Assembly: GCA_034112085.1 (NCBI GenBank)
Contig: JAWUWD010000007.1
Coordinates: forward strand, 1-25,784
Direction of reading: 5' to 3'
DNA: 25,784 nucleotides
DNA from: JAWUWD01 sp034112085
GTDB lineage: Bacteria; Bacteroidota; Bacteroidia; Cytophagales; Cyclobacteriaceae
A program made the position numbers and the translations under genes. The notes beneath the pieces are model-generated. The model saw nothing but the letters and a program-made list of their open reading frames with translations. It ran no database searches and had not been told where the DNA came from. Shown here in pieces: positions 7,457-15,056 of this stretch; position 1 is the first letter of the stretch, and each line of letters begins with the position of its first letter.

Positions 7457-7912
7457 ATGTTGAACGAAATAGCTAAGATTTTGAGAGAGACAGGTAACTT
7501 GGAATGTCTCAAAAAAGCTAAAATTCTTGAAATTGAGGACCCACAAACAAGTACTCTGAATCTGAGAAGTCTAAGTTTAAAAACGATTACCATAGCTGCC
7601 ATTACTGATGTTATTGAAAACAAGAAAGCTGATAATGGCTGCTATGTTAAATCAATAAGTTTTAGCTACAATAATCAGATCGGAGATGTGGGTGCCTTTC
7701 TCCTTGCGAAAAGTCTACCATATTCAATTTGTGAAATTGGTTTGGTAGACTGCGGAATTGGTGATCAAGGAGCTACTGAAATATTAAAATGGATGAAAAG
7801 ATCATCTCAACTTCAGATGATCTGCATTGAACAAAATAATTTCTCTGAAAAACTTAAAATGGAATTCATGGTATTCAAAAATGATAATCCGAAAATAATG
7901 GTGATTTTTTAA
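7457..7912 (+). CDS. small protein with RNase-inhibitor-type leucine-rich repeats
   Basis: The 151-residue protein has no signal peptide or membrane segment and should be cytosolic. From about residue 64 it shows LRRs of the ribonuclease-inhibitor type: beta-strand VKSISFSYNNQ then IGDVGAFLLAKSLP, a second unit ICEIGLVDCG then IGDQGATEILKWM, and a third strand LQMICIEQNNFS. The two IGDxGA motifs (75-80 and 101-106) are 26 residues apart. Residues 1-60 are helical and not recognised. Only about three repeats exist, few for this fold, so it may be a fragment of a longer ancestor or a small interaction module. The start is bounded by an in-frame TAA at 7442. Function unknown; LRRs generally mediate protein-protein contacts. 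Confidence 0.65.
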   Translation: MLNEIAKILRETGNLECLKKAKILEIEDPQTSTLNLRSLSLKTITIAAITDVIENKKADNGCYVKSISFSYNNQIGDVGAFLLAKSLPYSICEIGLVDCGIGDQGATEILKWMKRSSQLQMICIEQNNFSEKLKMEFMVFKNDNPKIMVIF

Positions 7913-8021
7913 GGAATAAAATTTTGAAAAAAGAAACCACAACCAACACATACAAACCCATTATACAGCATTGTACTCTGTTTTCAATAATGACTAGGCT
8001 ACAAGCGTCAAGTATGTTGAT

Positions 8022-8732
8022 ATGAACAGCACCCAAGAACGACTTCAAAACCGCGGATTCATCACTGATATAGCTGCAGCTGAATTTGAACATATTTCAT
8101 TTGACGATAAAGTCACCCTGCTTGAAAGTAAAATCGCAACCGAGAGAACTTTAGGAGCGAGATTGTTGAGAGAGAACCCAAATGAAAAAGCAGTTCATTA
8201 TTTAATAAATGCCCTGAAAATTGAAAGCAAACTATATCCAAAAATTGAAATTTGTGCAGCGTTGTCCAAACTCAGAGAGGTGGCTATTACTCCACTAATA
8301 ATGTGTTTAGGAGAGATTGGAGATAATCAACATAGAACAGTCCCTGAAAAGGAATTTTTGAAAGATAGCTATCCCCTGCCTAGAGATATCGCAAGCCGAA
8401 CATTAATTAGAATTGGGAGAAAAGCAATTCCAGAATTGCTAAAAGAATTGAAAATCGATAATAGAAGGATATTAAGTGAATTGATTGATACGATTGGACA
8501 TATCAATTTTAATATAAATGTCAAAAACATCTATGAACCACTCAAGTCTTGCTATAAACGTAATGAGACTGATGAATTAATAAAATGGAAAATTGTAAGG
8601 GCTTTTAGTGGCATTCAGGAAAGTGAAGAATTTCTAAACCAACTCACCTCCGAAAATAAAAACCAAAGACTCAATAAGGAGATCCTGAGGAGTTTACGAC
8701 TAATAAAAAAAAGCAAAACTAAGGGGCCGTGA
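8022..8732 (+). CDS. HEAT-repeat protein of unknown function
   Basis: The 236-residue, presumably cytosolic protein consists of repeated helix pairs typical of HEAT-like repeats. Examples are RTLGARLLRENPNEKAVHYL, where units of about 30-35 residues begin, then IEICAALSKLREVAITPLIM, and DIASRTLIRIGRKAIPELL. I have an impression of similar stand-alone HEAT proteins of about 230 residues in anaerobic bacteria and archaea, but cannot verify it here. HEAT repeats form scaffolds for binding other proteins, and no catalytic motif is visible. It lies 109 bases after the LRR gene, and both may encode interaction modules. The Lys-rich C-terminus (LIKKSKTKGP) is unremarkable. The downstream hairpin at 8822-8852 probably ends transcription from both directions. 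Confidence 0.7.
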   Translation: MNSTQERLQNRGFITDIAAAEFEHISFDDKVTLLESKIATERTLGARLLRENPNEKAVHYLINALKIESKLYPKIEICAALSKLREVAITPLIMCLGEIGDNQHRTVPEKEFLKDSYPLPRDIASRTLIRIGRKAIPELLKELKIDNRRILSELIDTIGHINFNINVKNIYEPLKSCYKRNETDELIKWKIVRAFSGIQESEEFLNQLTSENKNQRLNKEILRSLRLIKKSKTKGP

Positions 8733-8821
8733 GTAACTGATAAAGATTAAACCCAAAGATCGAGTTTACTTATAAAATGTATCTCAAGACCTAATACAAA
8801 TCATTTTTAGCATAAATCAAA

Positions 8822-8852
8822 AAAAGCCATGACAATAAATGTCATGGCTTTT
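8822..8852 (-). terminator. intrinsic terminator of secDF, probably bidirectional
   Basis: A 13-bp stem pairs AAAAGCCATGACA (8822-8834) with TGTCATGGCTTTT (8840-8852) around ATAAA. Read on the - strand the stem is followed by a run of Ts, so it should end the secDF transcript; on the + strand the T-run is shorter but could also stop the HEAT gene. A second small hairpin, TCCACA-AA-TGTGGA (8858-8871), lies between it and the secDF stop. Confidence 0.85.
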
Positions 8853-8887
8853 GAATGTCCACAAATGTGGATCATGTTGTTGATGGT

Positions 8888-11869
8888 CTACTCTACTCCT
8901 TTTTTATCTAAGTCAATCACTACTGGAGTAGCGATGAAGATAGAAGAATAAGTACCTACTAATACACCAATTATCAATGCAAAAGAGAACCCTCTCAATA
9001 CTTCACCACCGAAAATCAATAATACCAATACCACGATCAATGTAGTCGCAGAAGTAACCAATGTACGATTAAGCGTACTGCTGATAGCAGAATTGAATAT
9101 CTGTATCTTATCAGTACTTGTTCCTAAGTTCAAGTTCTCTCTGACACGGTCAAATACTACCACTGTATCATTGATTGAGTAACCTATGATCGTAAGCAAT
9201 GCAGCTACAAATACTTGATCTACCTCAAAAGTAAAACCAAATAATCCAGCTATAGCGAATGCAGAGAATACAAATAAGGTGTCATGCACCAAAGCGATAA
9301 TCGCTCCTGTGCTGAACTGCCATTTTCTAAATCTGATCAATATGTAAAGGAAGATAAATACGATTGAGAATATTCCTGCCTTATAAGAAGAGCTGATAAT
9401 ATCATCGGCTATCGTAGCACCTACCTTAGATGAACTAGAGATTGTGAAGTGAGTAGCATCTACCTTAGAATCATCTTGTATATAAGATAATCCTGTGATT
9501 GCCTCAAGTCCTGATACCAATGCATTTTTAACTTTATCATCAGCTTCAGTAGCTTCATCATCTACCAAGTAGGAAGTCGTTATTTTCACCACACTATTAG
9601 ATCCAAAAGTTTTCACTTCTGTTCCAGCGTTTTCAAACTTGTCTGTCAACTGTGTTTTCAAATCTGAAGCGACAACAGGGTCATTGAATGATACCACATA
9701 AGATCTACCACCTTTGAAATCAACACCAAGATTCAACCCATTGGTAAATGTCAACGCCATTCCGATTGTGATGACCACTGCAGAGATGATATAAGCTTTC
9801 TTACGCTTATTCATGAAGTTGAAATTAGTCTCTGCCAACATCCCTTGAGAAAGTGGCGTTTTGAAACTCACATTGCTAGCATCACCTTTTCTTGTCATCC
9901 ACTCTACCAATACCCTAGTAATGAATACTGCTGAGAAGAATGAACAAATAATACCGATAATCAATGTAATAGCAAAGCCTTTGATAGGTCCTTGTCCTAA
10001 TACGAATAAGATTACTGCCGTCAATAACGTAGTTACGTTGGCATCTATAATAGAACTATATGCTTTTCTATATCCAGTAGAGATCGCTTCTCTTAGCGCC
10101 ACTCCCCTTCTCATCTCTTCTCTAATACGCTCAAATATAAGCACGTTGGCATCAATCGACATTCCGATCGTCAACACGATACCCGCTATACCAGGCAATG
10201 TCAAAGCAGCATTGAATTGTGCCAATATACCCATGATGAAGAATACATTGAAAAGCAAAGCTACGTTGGCTACCAATCCGCCTTTAGCGTAGTAAGCAAC
10301 CATAAACAATACAACGATTCCCAATCCGGCAAGGATTGAAAGAATTCCTTGACTTTGTGCTACTTTACCAAGCGTAGGTCCTACGATGGCTTCTTCAACT
10401 ATCCTTGTAGGCGCTGGAAGTGTTCCAGCTTTCAAGATATTAGCCAAATCTTTAGCTTCTTCTAATGTGAAGTTTCCAGAGATCTGAGAACGACCATTAG
10501 GTATCTCTCCATTTACATTAGGTGCTGAATAAACCAAATTATCTAATACAATAGCTATTCTACGTCCTGCATTCTCAGCCGTTAATTTTTTCCATTTCTT
10601 AGCTCCTGTAGCATTCATCTGCATTGAGATCGCAGGTCTTGTCATTGCATCCAAATCCTGACGAGCGTCAGTAATCACTTCACCAGTCAATGGTGCTTGT
10701 CCTCTCCTACTTACTTTCAAGAAGTACAATTCTAATATCTCATCGCTCTGTCCCTCAACCACATTTGGTTTAGCAGCCCAGGCATGTTTGATTGTTCTAG
10801 GAATCAATGACTTTACATCTGCTCTTTTAAGAATTCTGTTGATTTTTGAAGTATCCTTCACATCATACGCCAATGAATTTGGGTACTTAGTCAATGCGAA
10901 AAGTGGAGACACTTGAGAATTCAATGCTGAATCCAATGCGCTTTCTGGCGCAGCTATCTCATCATCATCTACTGATGTAGAATCTTCATCACCACTATCT
11001 GCAGATAGTATGTCAGACAAATTCTCTTCTTCTGTTTCTACTTCATCATCCAAACCACTTGTAGATTGGATCACTGCTCTTTGCTCTTCTACTAATAAGT
11101 TGTTGATTGACACCAATGAACTATTGACCTCTTGTAATTCGGCTACTTCCCAGAATTCCAACTTAGCAACTCCCTGTAATAATTTTCTTACACGCTCAGG
11201 ATTATCAGCACCTGGAATCTCTACTTGGATACGTCCTGTACCTTGAAGTCTCTGAATGTTAGGTTGAGAAGTTCCAAACTGATCAATTCTAGATCTGATA
11301 ATGATGAATGAACGATCAATCGCATCTTCAATCTCAAGATTGATGAATTCCATCACTTTATCATCCGCATCAGACGAGCTTACTCTCCCGATGTTAGAAG
11401 AGTTAGCAAATATTGGCGCTAGGTTCTTATCAGGATTAGCTGACTTGAATGCTTGGTAGAATAAACTACTATAACTCTCTTGGCTATTTTTTTGAAGTAC
11501 TTTCGCCTCAGCAATAGCTGCAAGAAATGCTACATCTTCATTATGACCACTAAGACCTTTCAAAATATCGACAGGTGATACTTCTAAAGTCACGTGCATA
11601 CCTCCTTGCAAATCAAGACCAAGGTTTAATTCAGTATCTTTGATTTCTTTGAAAGTGTACTCTGCTCCGAATAAGCTATAAACTGGCTCATTCCAAATAG
11701 AATCCAAATAAGCTTGTTTTTTCCTAAGGTCTACAACTCCATTTTCTCCAGTGGCTTGCACTACTGCTTGTTCCTGGATTCCCCTAGACACATATGTAAA
11801 TGACAAGTAATACAGGCACAATGCTGTAATGATTACCGTCAATACTACTATTACTCCTTTGTTTTTCAT
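8888..11869 (-). CDS. secDF: protein translocase subunit SecDF (fused SecD-SecF)
   Basis: This 993-residue inner-membrane protein is the fused SecD-SecF that uses the proton-motive force to pull preproteins through SecYEG. The SecD half starts with one transmembrane helix, then LNLGLDLQGGMHV (81-93), the large periplasmic domain (for example TGRIQVEIPGADNPERVRKL), and a five-helix RND-type bundle containing IGMSIDANVLIFERIREE. SecF begins around residue 677 with NKRKKAYIISAV and LGVDFKGGRSYVVSF, ending with YSINDTVVVFDRVREN. Residues 273-317 form a strongly acidic, Ser-rich, low-complexity stretch in the SecD periplasmic region; insertions here are, to my knowledge, common in Bacteroidota. 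It lies 97 bases downstream of the small gene at 11967-12323, without a consensus promoter in between, so transcription may come from upstream. Confidence 0.97.
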   Translation of the reverse strand: MKNKGVIVVLTVIITALCLYYLSFTYVSRGIQEQAVVQATGENGVVDLRKKQAYLDSIWNEPVYSLFGAEYTFKEIKDTELNLGLDLQGGMHVTLEVSPVDILKGLSGHNEDVAFLAAIAEAKVLQKNSQESYSSLFYQAFKSANPDKNLAPIFANSSNIGRVSSSDADDKVMEFINLEIEDAIDRSFIIIRSRIDQFGTSQPNIQRLQGTGRIQVEIPGADNPERVRKLLQGVAKLEFWEVAELQEVNSSLVSINNLLVEEQRAVIQSTSGLDDEVETEEENLSDILSADSGDEDSTSVDDDEIAAPESALDSALNSQVSPLFALTKYPNSLAYDVKDTSKINRILKRADVKSLIPRTIKHAWAAKPNVVEGQSDEILELYFLKVSRRGQAPLTGEVITDARQDLDAMTRPAISMQMNATGAKKWKKLTAENAGRRIAIVLDNLVYSAPNVNGEIPNGRSQISGNFTLEEAKDLANILKAGTLPAPTRIVEEAIVGPTLGKVAQSQGILSILAGLGIVVLFMVAYYAKGGLVANVALLFNVFFIMGILAQFNAALTLPGIAGIVLTIGMSIDANVLIFERIREEMRRGVALREAISTGYRKAYSSIIDANVTTLLTAVILFVLGQGPIKGFAITLIIGIICSFFSAVFITRVLVEWMTRKGDASNVSFKTPLSQGMLAETNFNFMNKRKKAYIISAVVITIGMALTFTNGLNLGVDFKGGRSYVVSFNDPVVASDLKTQLTDKFENAGTEVKTFGSNSVVKITTSYLVDDEATEADDKVKNALVSGLEAITGLSYIQDDSKVDATHFTISSSSKVGATIADDIISSSYKAGIFSIVFIFLYILIRFRKWQFSTGAIIALVHDTLFVFSAFAIAGLFGFTFEVDQVFVAALLTIIGYSINDTVVVFDRVRENLNLGTSTDKIQIFNSAISSTLNRTLVTSATTLIVVLVLLIFGGEVLRGFSFALIIGVLVGTYSSIFIATPVVIDLDKKGVE

Positions 11870-11966
11870 CTTTGATGTTAATTATTAATATAAATTGATT
11901 GTATAAATAGACAAGCCACATCCTCAATAAGGATATCGCTATAGGTATTGAAAATAAAATGTTCGC

Positions 11967-12323
11967 TTAAGGTGCGTTTGGAGATATGATTTGCCTAAAA
12001 AGCGTGGCAAAGAAAGTACTGAGTCTAGGCAACTCTAAGAATGTACTTGCTTCGTGTTTTTCTTCAGTATGAAGAATCTCTGTGATGAAATAAAATTGGT
12101 GAACCAAGCTCACACTAGCCGCAGTTGCTACTGCATCTACGGATTTTATTGAAATCTGTGGTTGATCATCGGTCTCATCCGAAGTGCCATCTTCGCTGAT
12201 CTCTACAGGTGCCGTGAATTTAGTCTGATATACCTGTCCTGACAAAATGGTCATGGCAGCAAGTATCCCCATGATTAATATCATGGTATTTTTGCTCTTG
12301 GGTATATTAGACTTGGTCTTCAT
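11967..12323 (-). CDS. small single-pass membrane protein, unknown function
   Basis: I do not recognise this protein. From the preferred start it is 118 residues: a short basic N-terminus (MKTKSNIPKSKN), one hydrophobic segment (MILIMGILAAMTILSG), an acidic linker (EISEDGTSDETDD), then a segment with a long hydrophobic helix (SVDAVATAASVSLVHQFYFI) and a hydrophobic C-terminus ending in SPNAP. It probably sits in the cytoplasmic membrane or is exported. A longer reading begins at 12347, but a TAnnTTTG box at 12334-12341 falls inside that extension, which favours the ATG at 12323. It sits between udk and secDF on the same strand, so a role linked to membrane biogenesis is possible but not shown. 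Confidence 0.6.
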   Translation of the reverse strand: MKTKSNIPKSKNTMILIMGILAAMTILSGQVYQTKFTAPVEISEDGTSDETDDQPQISIKSVDAVATAASVSLVHQFYFITEILHTEEKHEASTFLELPRLSTFFATLFRQIISPNAP

Positions 12324-12333
12324 TAATAAGGCT

Positions 12334-12363
12334 ACAAAAGTACCCATTTTATATTAATTCGCA
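12334..12363 (-). promoter_or_regulatory. presumed promoter inside the udk 3' end
   Basis: On the - strand TACTTTTG (12341 down to 12334) matches TAnnTTTG exactly, and a TTG lies 19 nt upstream (12363-12361), within the last codons of udk. It would give the small membrane-protein gene, and perhaps secDF, a transcript independent of udk, with a very short leader before the ATG at 12323. Confidence 0.5.
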
Positions 12364-12989
12364 ATTTCAGCTGCTATTACTTTTGATTTGAGATGTGTAG
12401 TAACTACATCTAGGGCATTGTCAAAGTGGCTATTGTTCGGGATGATCAAGTCAGCATCTCCTTTGAAAGGCTCAATGTATTGCTCATAGGTTGGGTGTAC
12501 ATGCTTTTCGTATCGATATAAAACATCTTCCAAATCATATCCCCTTTCCTCATTGTCTCGAATAATCCTTCGCTTAAGCTTCAGATGCTCCTTAGTATCT
12601 ATAAACACTTTAAGATCCAACAGTTTAGCAACTTCTGGATAATATAGCACGAATAACCCTTCAACCACAATAATTGGAGCGGGTTTGAAAGTCAGCATTT
12701 TAGGCTCAACATCTGGATTATTGAAAGTATATTCTTTTCTAGTTACTTCTTGACCGTTTTTCAAGGCCAGAATGTCCCTAGCATAAGCTTCGCCATCTAT
12801 AGATTGTGGCAAGTCAAAGTTCTGTACTCCATTTTCATCAACTGGCTGTTCATGACGGTCTTTATAGTAATTATCCTGAGACAGGAGACAAACTTGATTA
12901 TCATCTATGTCATTGACCAACCTTGTCAAAAACCTTGTCTTCCCTGAAGCACTTCCTCCAGTAATCCCAACTAAATATGGTTTATACAT
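12354..12989 (-). CDS. udk: uridine kinase
   Basis: Uridine/cytidine kinase (EC 2.7.1.48) phosphorylates uridine and cytidine in pyrimidine salvage. The 211-residue protein has the usual family length. It shows the P-loop GGSASGKT (11-18), SQDNYYKD just downstream, FDLPQSIDGEAY in the nucleoside-binding region, IIVVEGLFVLYYPE (Walker B-like), and RRIIRDNEERGYDLEDVL in the lid. MYKPYLVGITGG is a typical start for this family. The gene follows rdgB by 51 bases and precedes the small membrane-protein gene by 30 bases (or 6 if the longer start is used). Confidence 0.95.
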   Translation of the reverse strand: MYKPYLVGITGGSASGKTRFLTRLVNDIDDNQVCLLSQDNYYKDRHEQPVDENGVQNFDLPQSIDGEAYARDILALKNGQEVTRKEYTFNNPDVEPKMLTFKPAPIIVVEGLFVLYYPEVAKLLDLKVFIDTKEHLKLKRRIIRDNEERGYDLEDVLYRYEKHVHPTYEQYIEPFKGDADLIIPNNSHFDNALDVVTTHLKSKVIAAEIAN

Positions 12990-12993
12990 CCTG

Positions 12994-13001
12994 CAAAAAT
13001 A
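12994..13001 (-). promoter_or_regulatory. possible -7 box immediately before udk
   Basis: On the - strand TATTTTTG ends only four bases before the udk ATG, matching TAnnTTTG. A transcript from it would be almost leaderless. No TTG is found at the proper -33 distance (the closest is only 10 nt away), so this is uncertain. Confidence 0.3.
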
Positions 13002-13030
13002 ATAAAATTATCAAATATCATTAGATGACT

Positions 13031-13052
13031 ATGAACGAATCTAGACGTTCAT
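13031..13052 (-). other. inverted repeat across the rdgB stop codon
   Basis: ATGAACG (13031-13037) and CGTTCAT (13046-13052) form a perfect 7-bp stem with an 8-base loop that includes the rdgB stop codon. On the - strand no T-run follows, so it is not a standard terminator. It resembles the larger hairpin across the asnB stop. Confidence 0.4.
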
Positions 13053-13622
13053 ATCTTTCAAATAGGTTACCAGTTTTTGTATCGCTCTTCCACGATGGCT
13101 TATTTTGTTTTTCTCAGCTCTCGACATTTCAGCAAATGTTTGATCATATCCTGTAGGAAGGAAAATGGGATCATAACCAAACCCTTTTGAGCCTCGCTGA
13201 TCTTCAATAATCTCTCCAATGGCTATTCCCTCGAATTGTTCCTGCTGCCCATCAACGAATAGAGTAATCACCGTGCGAAACTGTGCGCTTCGATCTTCCT
13301 TGTGCTCAAGATTAGTCATCACCAATGACATATTATCTTCATTACTCCGTTGATCACCCGCATATCTAGCAGACAACACTCCCGGCTCTCCATTGAGTGA
13401 CTTCACTTCCAAACCTGTATCGTCTGCAAAGCAATCAACCCCATAGTTATCATAAACATATTGAGCTTTTTGGAGGGAGTTTCCCTCCAAATTGTCCTGA
13501 TCTTCAGCCAACTCTTCGTTACATCCTATATCTTTCAACCCAACCAATTCGAACTGGTGCCCAAGTAGATCTTGAATTTCAGCTAATTTATTGGCATTGT
13601 TAGTAGCGAAGCAGAGTTTCAT
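13041..13622 (-). CDS. rdgB: RdgB/HAM1-type dITP/XTP pyrophosphatase
   Basis: This house-cleaning enzyme hydrolyses non-canonical purine nucleoside triphosphates (dITP, ITP, XTP) to monophosphates and PPi, keeping deaminated bases out of DNA and RNA. The 193-residue length is normal. Visible motifs are FATNNANKLAEI at the N-terminus (nucleotide/metal site), DCFADDTGLEVKSL (catalytic acidic residues), GVLSARYAG, GSKGFGYDPIF and the C-terminal KISHRGRA. It starts five bases after the stop of the upstream FKBP gene, so it is the last gene of a four-gene - strand operon. Confidence 0.95.
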   Translation of the reverse strand: MKLCFATNNANKLAEIQDLLGHQFELVGLKDIGCNEELAEDQDNLEGNSLQKAQYVYDNYGVDCFADDTGLEVKSLNGEPGVLSARYAGDQRSNEDNMSLVMTNLEHKEDRSAQFRTVITLFVDGQQEQFEGIAIGEIIEDQRGSKGFGYDPIFLPTGYDQTFAEMSRAEKNKISHRGRAIQKLVTYLKDMNV

Positions 13623-13627
13623 AACAA

Positions 13628-14119
13628 CTAAAAAGTTATCAACTTGACATCGAATACAAGATTAGCATTTGCAGGTATATCATCTCCCACTTCTCTATTA
13701 CCATATGCTAAACCTGAAGGAATATATAAAGTAGCACTCTCTCCTTTTTTGAGTTCAGTAAATCCAATTTGCCAACCTATAATAAGCGAACTTAAGTTGA
13801 ACGCAACACCTTCACTGCTGTCAAAAATATTGTCCTCATCAAGTAATGTTCCTTCATAGGCAACAAACACTTGTGTACACAAATCAGGAGATCCGCCTTC
13901 TCCAGCCTCTGTCACAACATACCTTAACCCGCTTTCATGCTCAATAGCTGTGATACCTTCTTCCATGAGATAACCATCTATTATTGCCAAATCAAGTGCC
14001 AATTGCGTTTGATCTACTCCAGCGGTAGTTGGGTTAATATTACATTCAGTACCATCATCTGTTGAACAACTAAGGAACAATAATGTTATTGCGCCTACTA
14101 TAATTGATAATCTATTCAT
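13628..14119 (-). CDS. FKBP-type peptidyl-prolyl isomerase lipoprotein (single domain)
   Basis: A hydrophobic N-terminus ends in FLSC with Cys18 as the probable lipidation site, so the 163-residue protein is likely anchored in an envelope membrane facing the periplasm. Residues about 65-163 form one FKBP domain: VFVAYEGTLLD, NIFDSSEG, LIIGWQIGFTELKKGESATL and YIPSGLAYGNREVGDDIP, retaining the FDSS and IGW/IPSGLAYG elements of active FKBPs. The segment before it (AIIDGYLMEEGITA, then SGLRYVVTEAGEG) parallels the same position of the neighbouring 311-residue FKBP, implying a tandem duplication. Its ATG shares one base with the upstream stop (TAATG). It should assist folding of exported proteins. 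Confidence 0.9.
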   Translation of the reverse strand: MNRLSIIVGAITLLFLSCSTDDGTECNINPTTAGVDQTQLALDLAIIDGYLMEEGITAIEHESGLRYVVTEAGEGGSPDLCTQVFVAYEGTLLDEDNIFDSSEGVAFNLSSLIIGWQIGFTELKKGESATLYIPSGLAYGNREVGDDIPANANLVFDVKLITF

Positions 14120-15054
14120 TATTCCGCTATTATTTCAACTAATTCAACATCGAACACCAAAATGGCATTGGCCGTAATTTCTGCACTTCTAGCTCTAGCA
14201 CCATATCCTAATCCCGAAGGAATATATAAAGTAGCCTTACTCCCTGGGTTCATTAATTGGAATGCCTCATCCCATCCTTGGATTACTTGTCCAACTCCTA
14301 TAGCTGTTTCGAAAGGTCCATAAGTTCTCCCTTCTTGATATTTATTATTAGCCTTAGCTACCTCTTCGATTGAAGTATCAAAAAAAGCACCATTCAAAAC
14401 GTGTCCTGCATAATTGGCTCTTATTCTCTGTCCAGATTGCACATTTTCTCCTTGCCCAGATTCTGTGATAACATACCTCAATCCAGATTTTGTCTTTTCT
14501 GCTTCGATATTATTTTCAGCTAGATAAGCATCAATCAATTCTATATCAGTCGTTAATTGAGCTTCACCCTTCTGTGCATCTATTCCCTTTTGTTTTTCTC
14601 TCATCTCTAGGCTATATGCCTGAAATGCTTCTTTATCCATCGCATCTTCAACTTTGATCCCTACGGTCAATAATGACCCTTTCTCAATTCCAACAGGCAG
14701 AGCTCTATTGCCATAGACTTTCTCTACAGGAACTTGACAAGAAATACTATCACCCTTTTTCACGTAAAAAAGAACTTCTTCCAATCCTCCTCGGGTCAAT
14801 ACTGTAAGTGAGTCCAATTTACGGGCAGGGCGTGCTATGCCGTCTGTACGAGAGTCCATCCATATTGAATCATTGACATCTCTAGCAACGAAGTGGACCA
14901 GCATCATATCCCCTGGCGTAATCTCTTCTGAACCTGCTTCCAATACTGTGAATTTCATTCCGGAATCAGTGGTTACAACTTCTACTCCTTGACCACAGGA
15001 CATGAGTCCTGCTACTACTCCCAACATGGCCAAATACATTCCCTTATTTCTCAT
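14119..15054 (-). CDS. two-domain FKBP-type lipoprotein
   Basis: This 311-residue protein has a lipobox LMSC (Cys20), so it is probably a lipoprotein in the periplasm or envelope. It contains two FKBP-like domains. The C-terminal one (about 190-311) is canonical: GQRIRANYAGHVLNG, AFFDTS, VGQVIQGWDEAFQLMNPG, YIPSGLGYGARA and ITANAILVFDVELV. The N-terminal one (about 35-145) is degenerate: MLVHFVARDVNDSIWMDS, GGLEEVLFYVKKGDSISCQV and PVEKVYGNRALPVG lack the usual DSS and I-x-GW positions. It may therefore act as a chaperone or dimer domain instead of an isomerase. The gene starts two bases after the DHH gene's stop and overlaps the next FKBP start, so it is firmly within one operon. Confidence 0.9.
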   Translation of the reverse strand: MRNKGMYLAMLGVVAGLMSCGQGVEVVTTDSGMKFTVLEAGSEEITPGDMMLVHFVARDVNDSIWMDSRTDGIARPARKLDSLTVLTRGGLEEVLFYVKKGDSISCQVPVEKVYGNRALPVGIEKGSLLTVGIKVEDAMDKEAFQAYSLEMREKQKGIDAQKGEAQLTTDIELIDAYLAENNIEAEKTKSGLRYVITESGQGENVQSGQRIRANYAGHVLNGAFFDTSIEEVAKANNKYQEGRTYGPFETAIGVGQVIQGWDEAFQLMNPGSKATLYIPSGLGYGARARSAEITANAILVFDVELVEIIAE

Positions 15055-15056
15055 TA

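Noticed and set aside
9861..10292. 143-codon + strand frame inside secDF
   Set aside because: It is the opposite strand of the conserved SecD membrane domain; its hydrophobic composition reflects that gene.
10919..11053. Acidic low-complexity segment of SecDF as a sign of a foreign insertion
   Set aside because: The reading frame is continuous and the segment falls in a variable region of the SecD periplasmic domain, where Bacteroidota proteins often vary.
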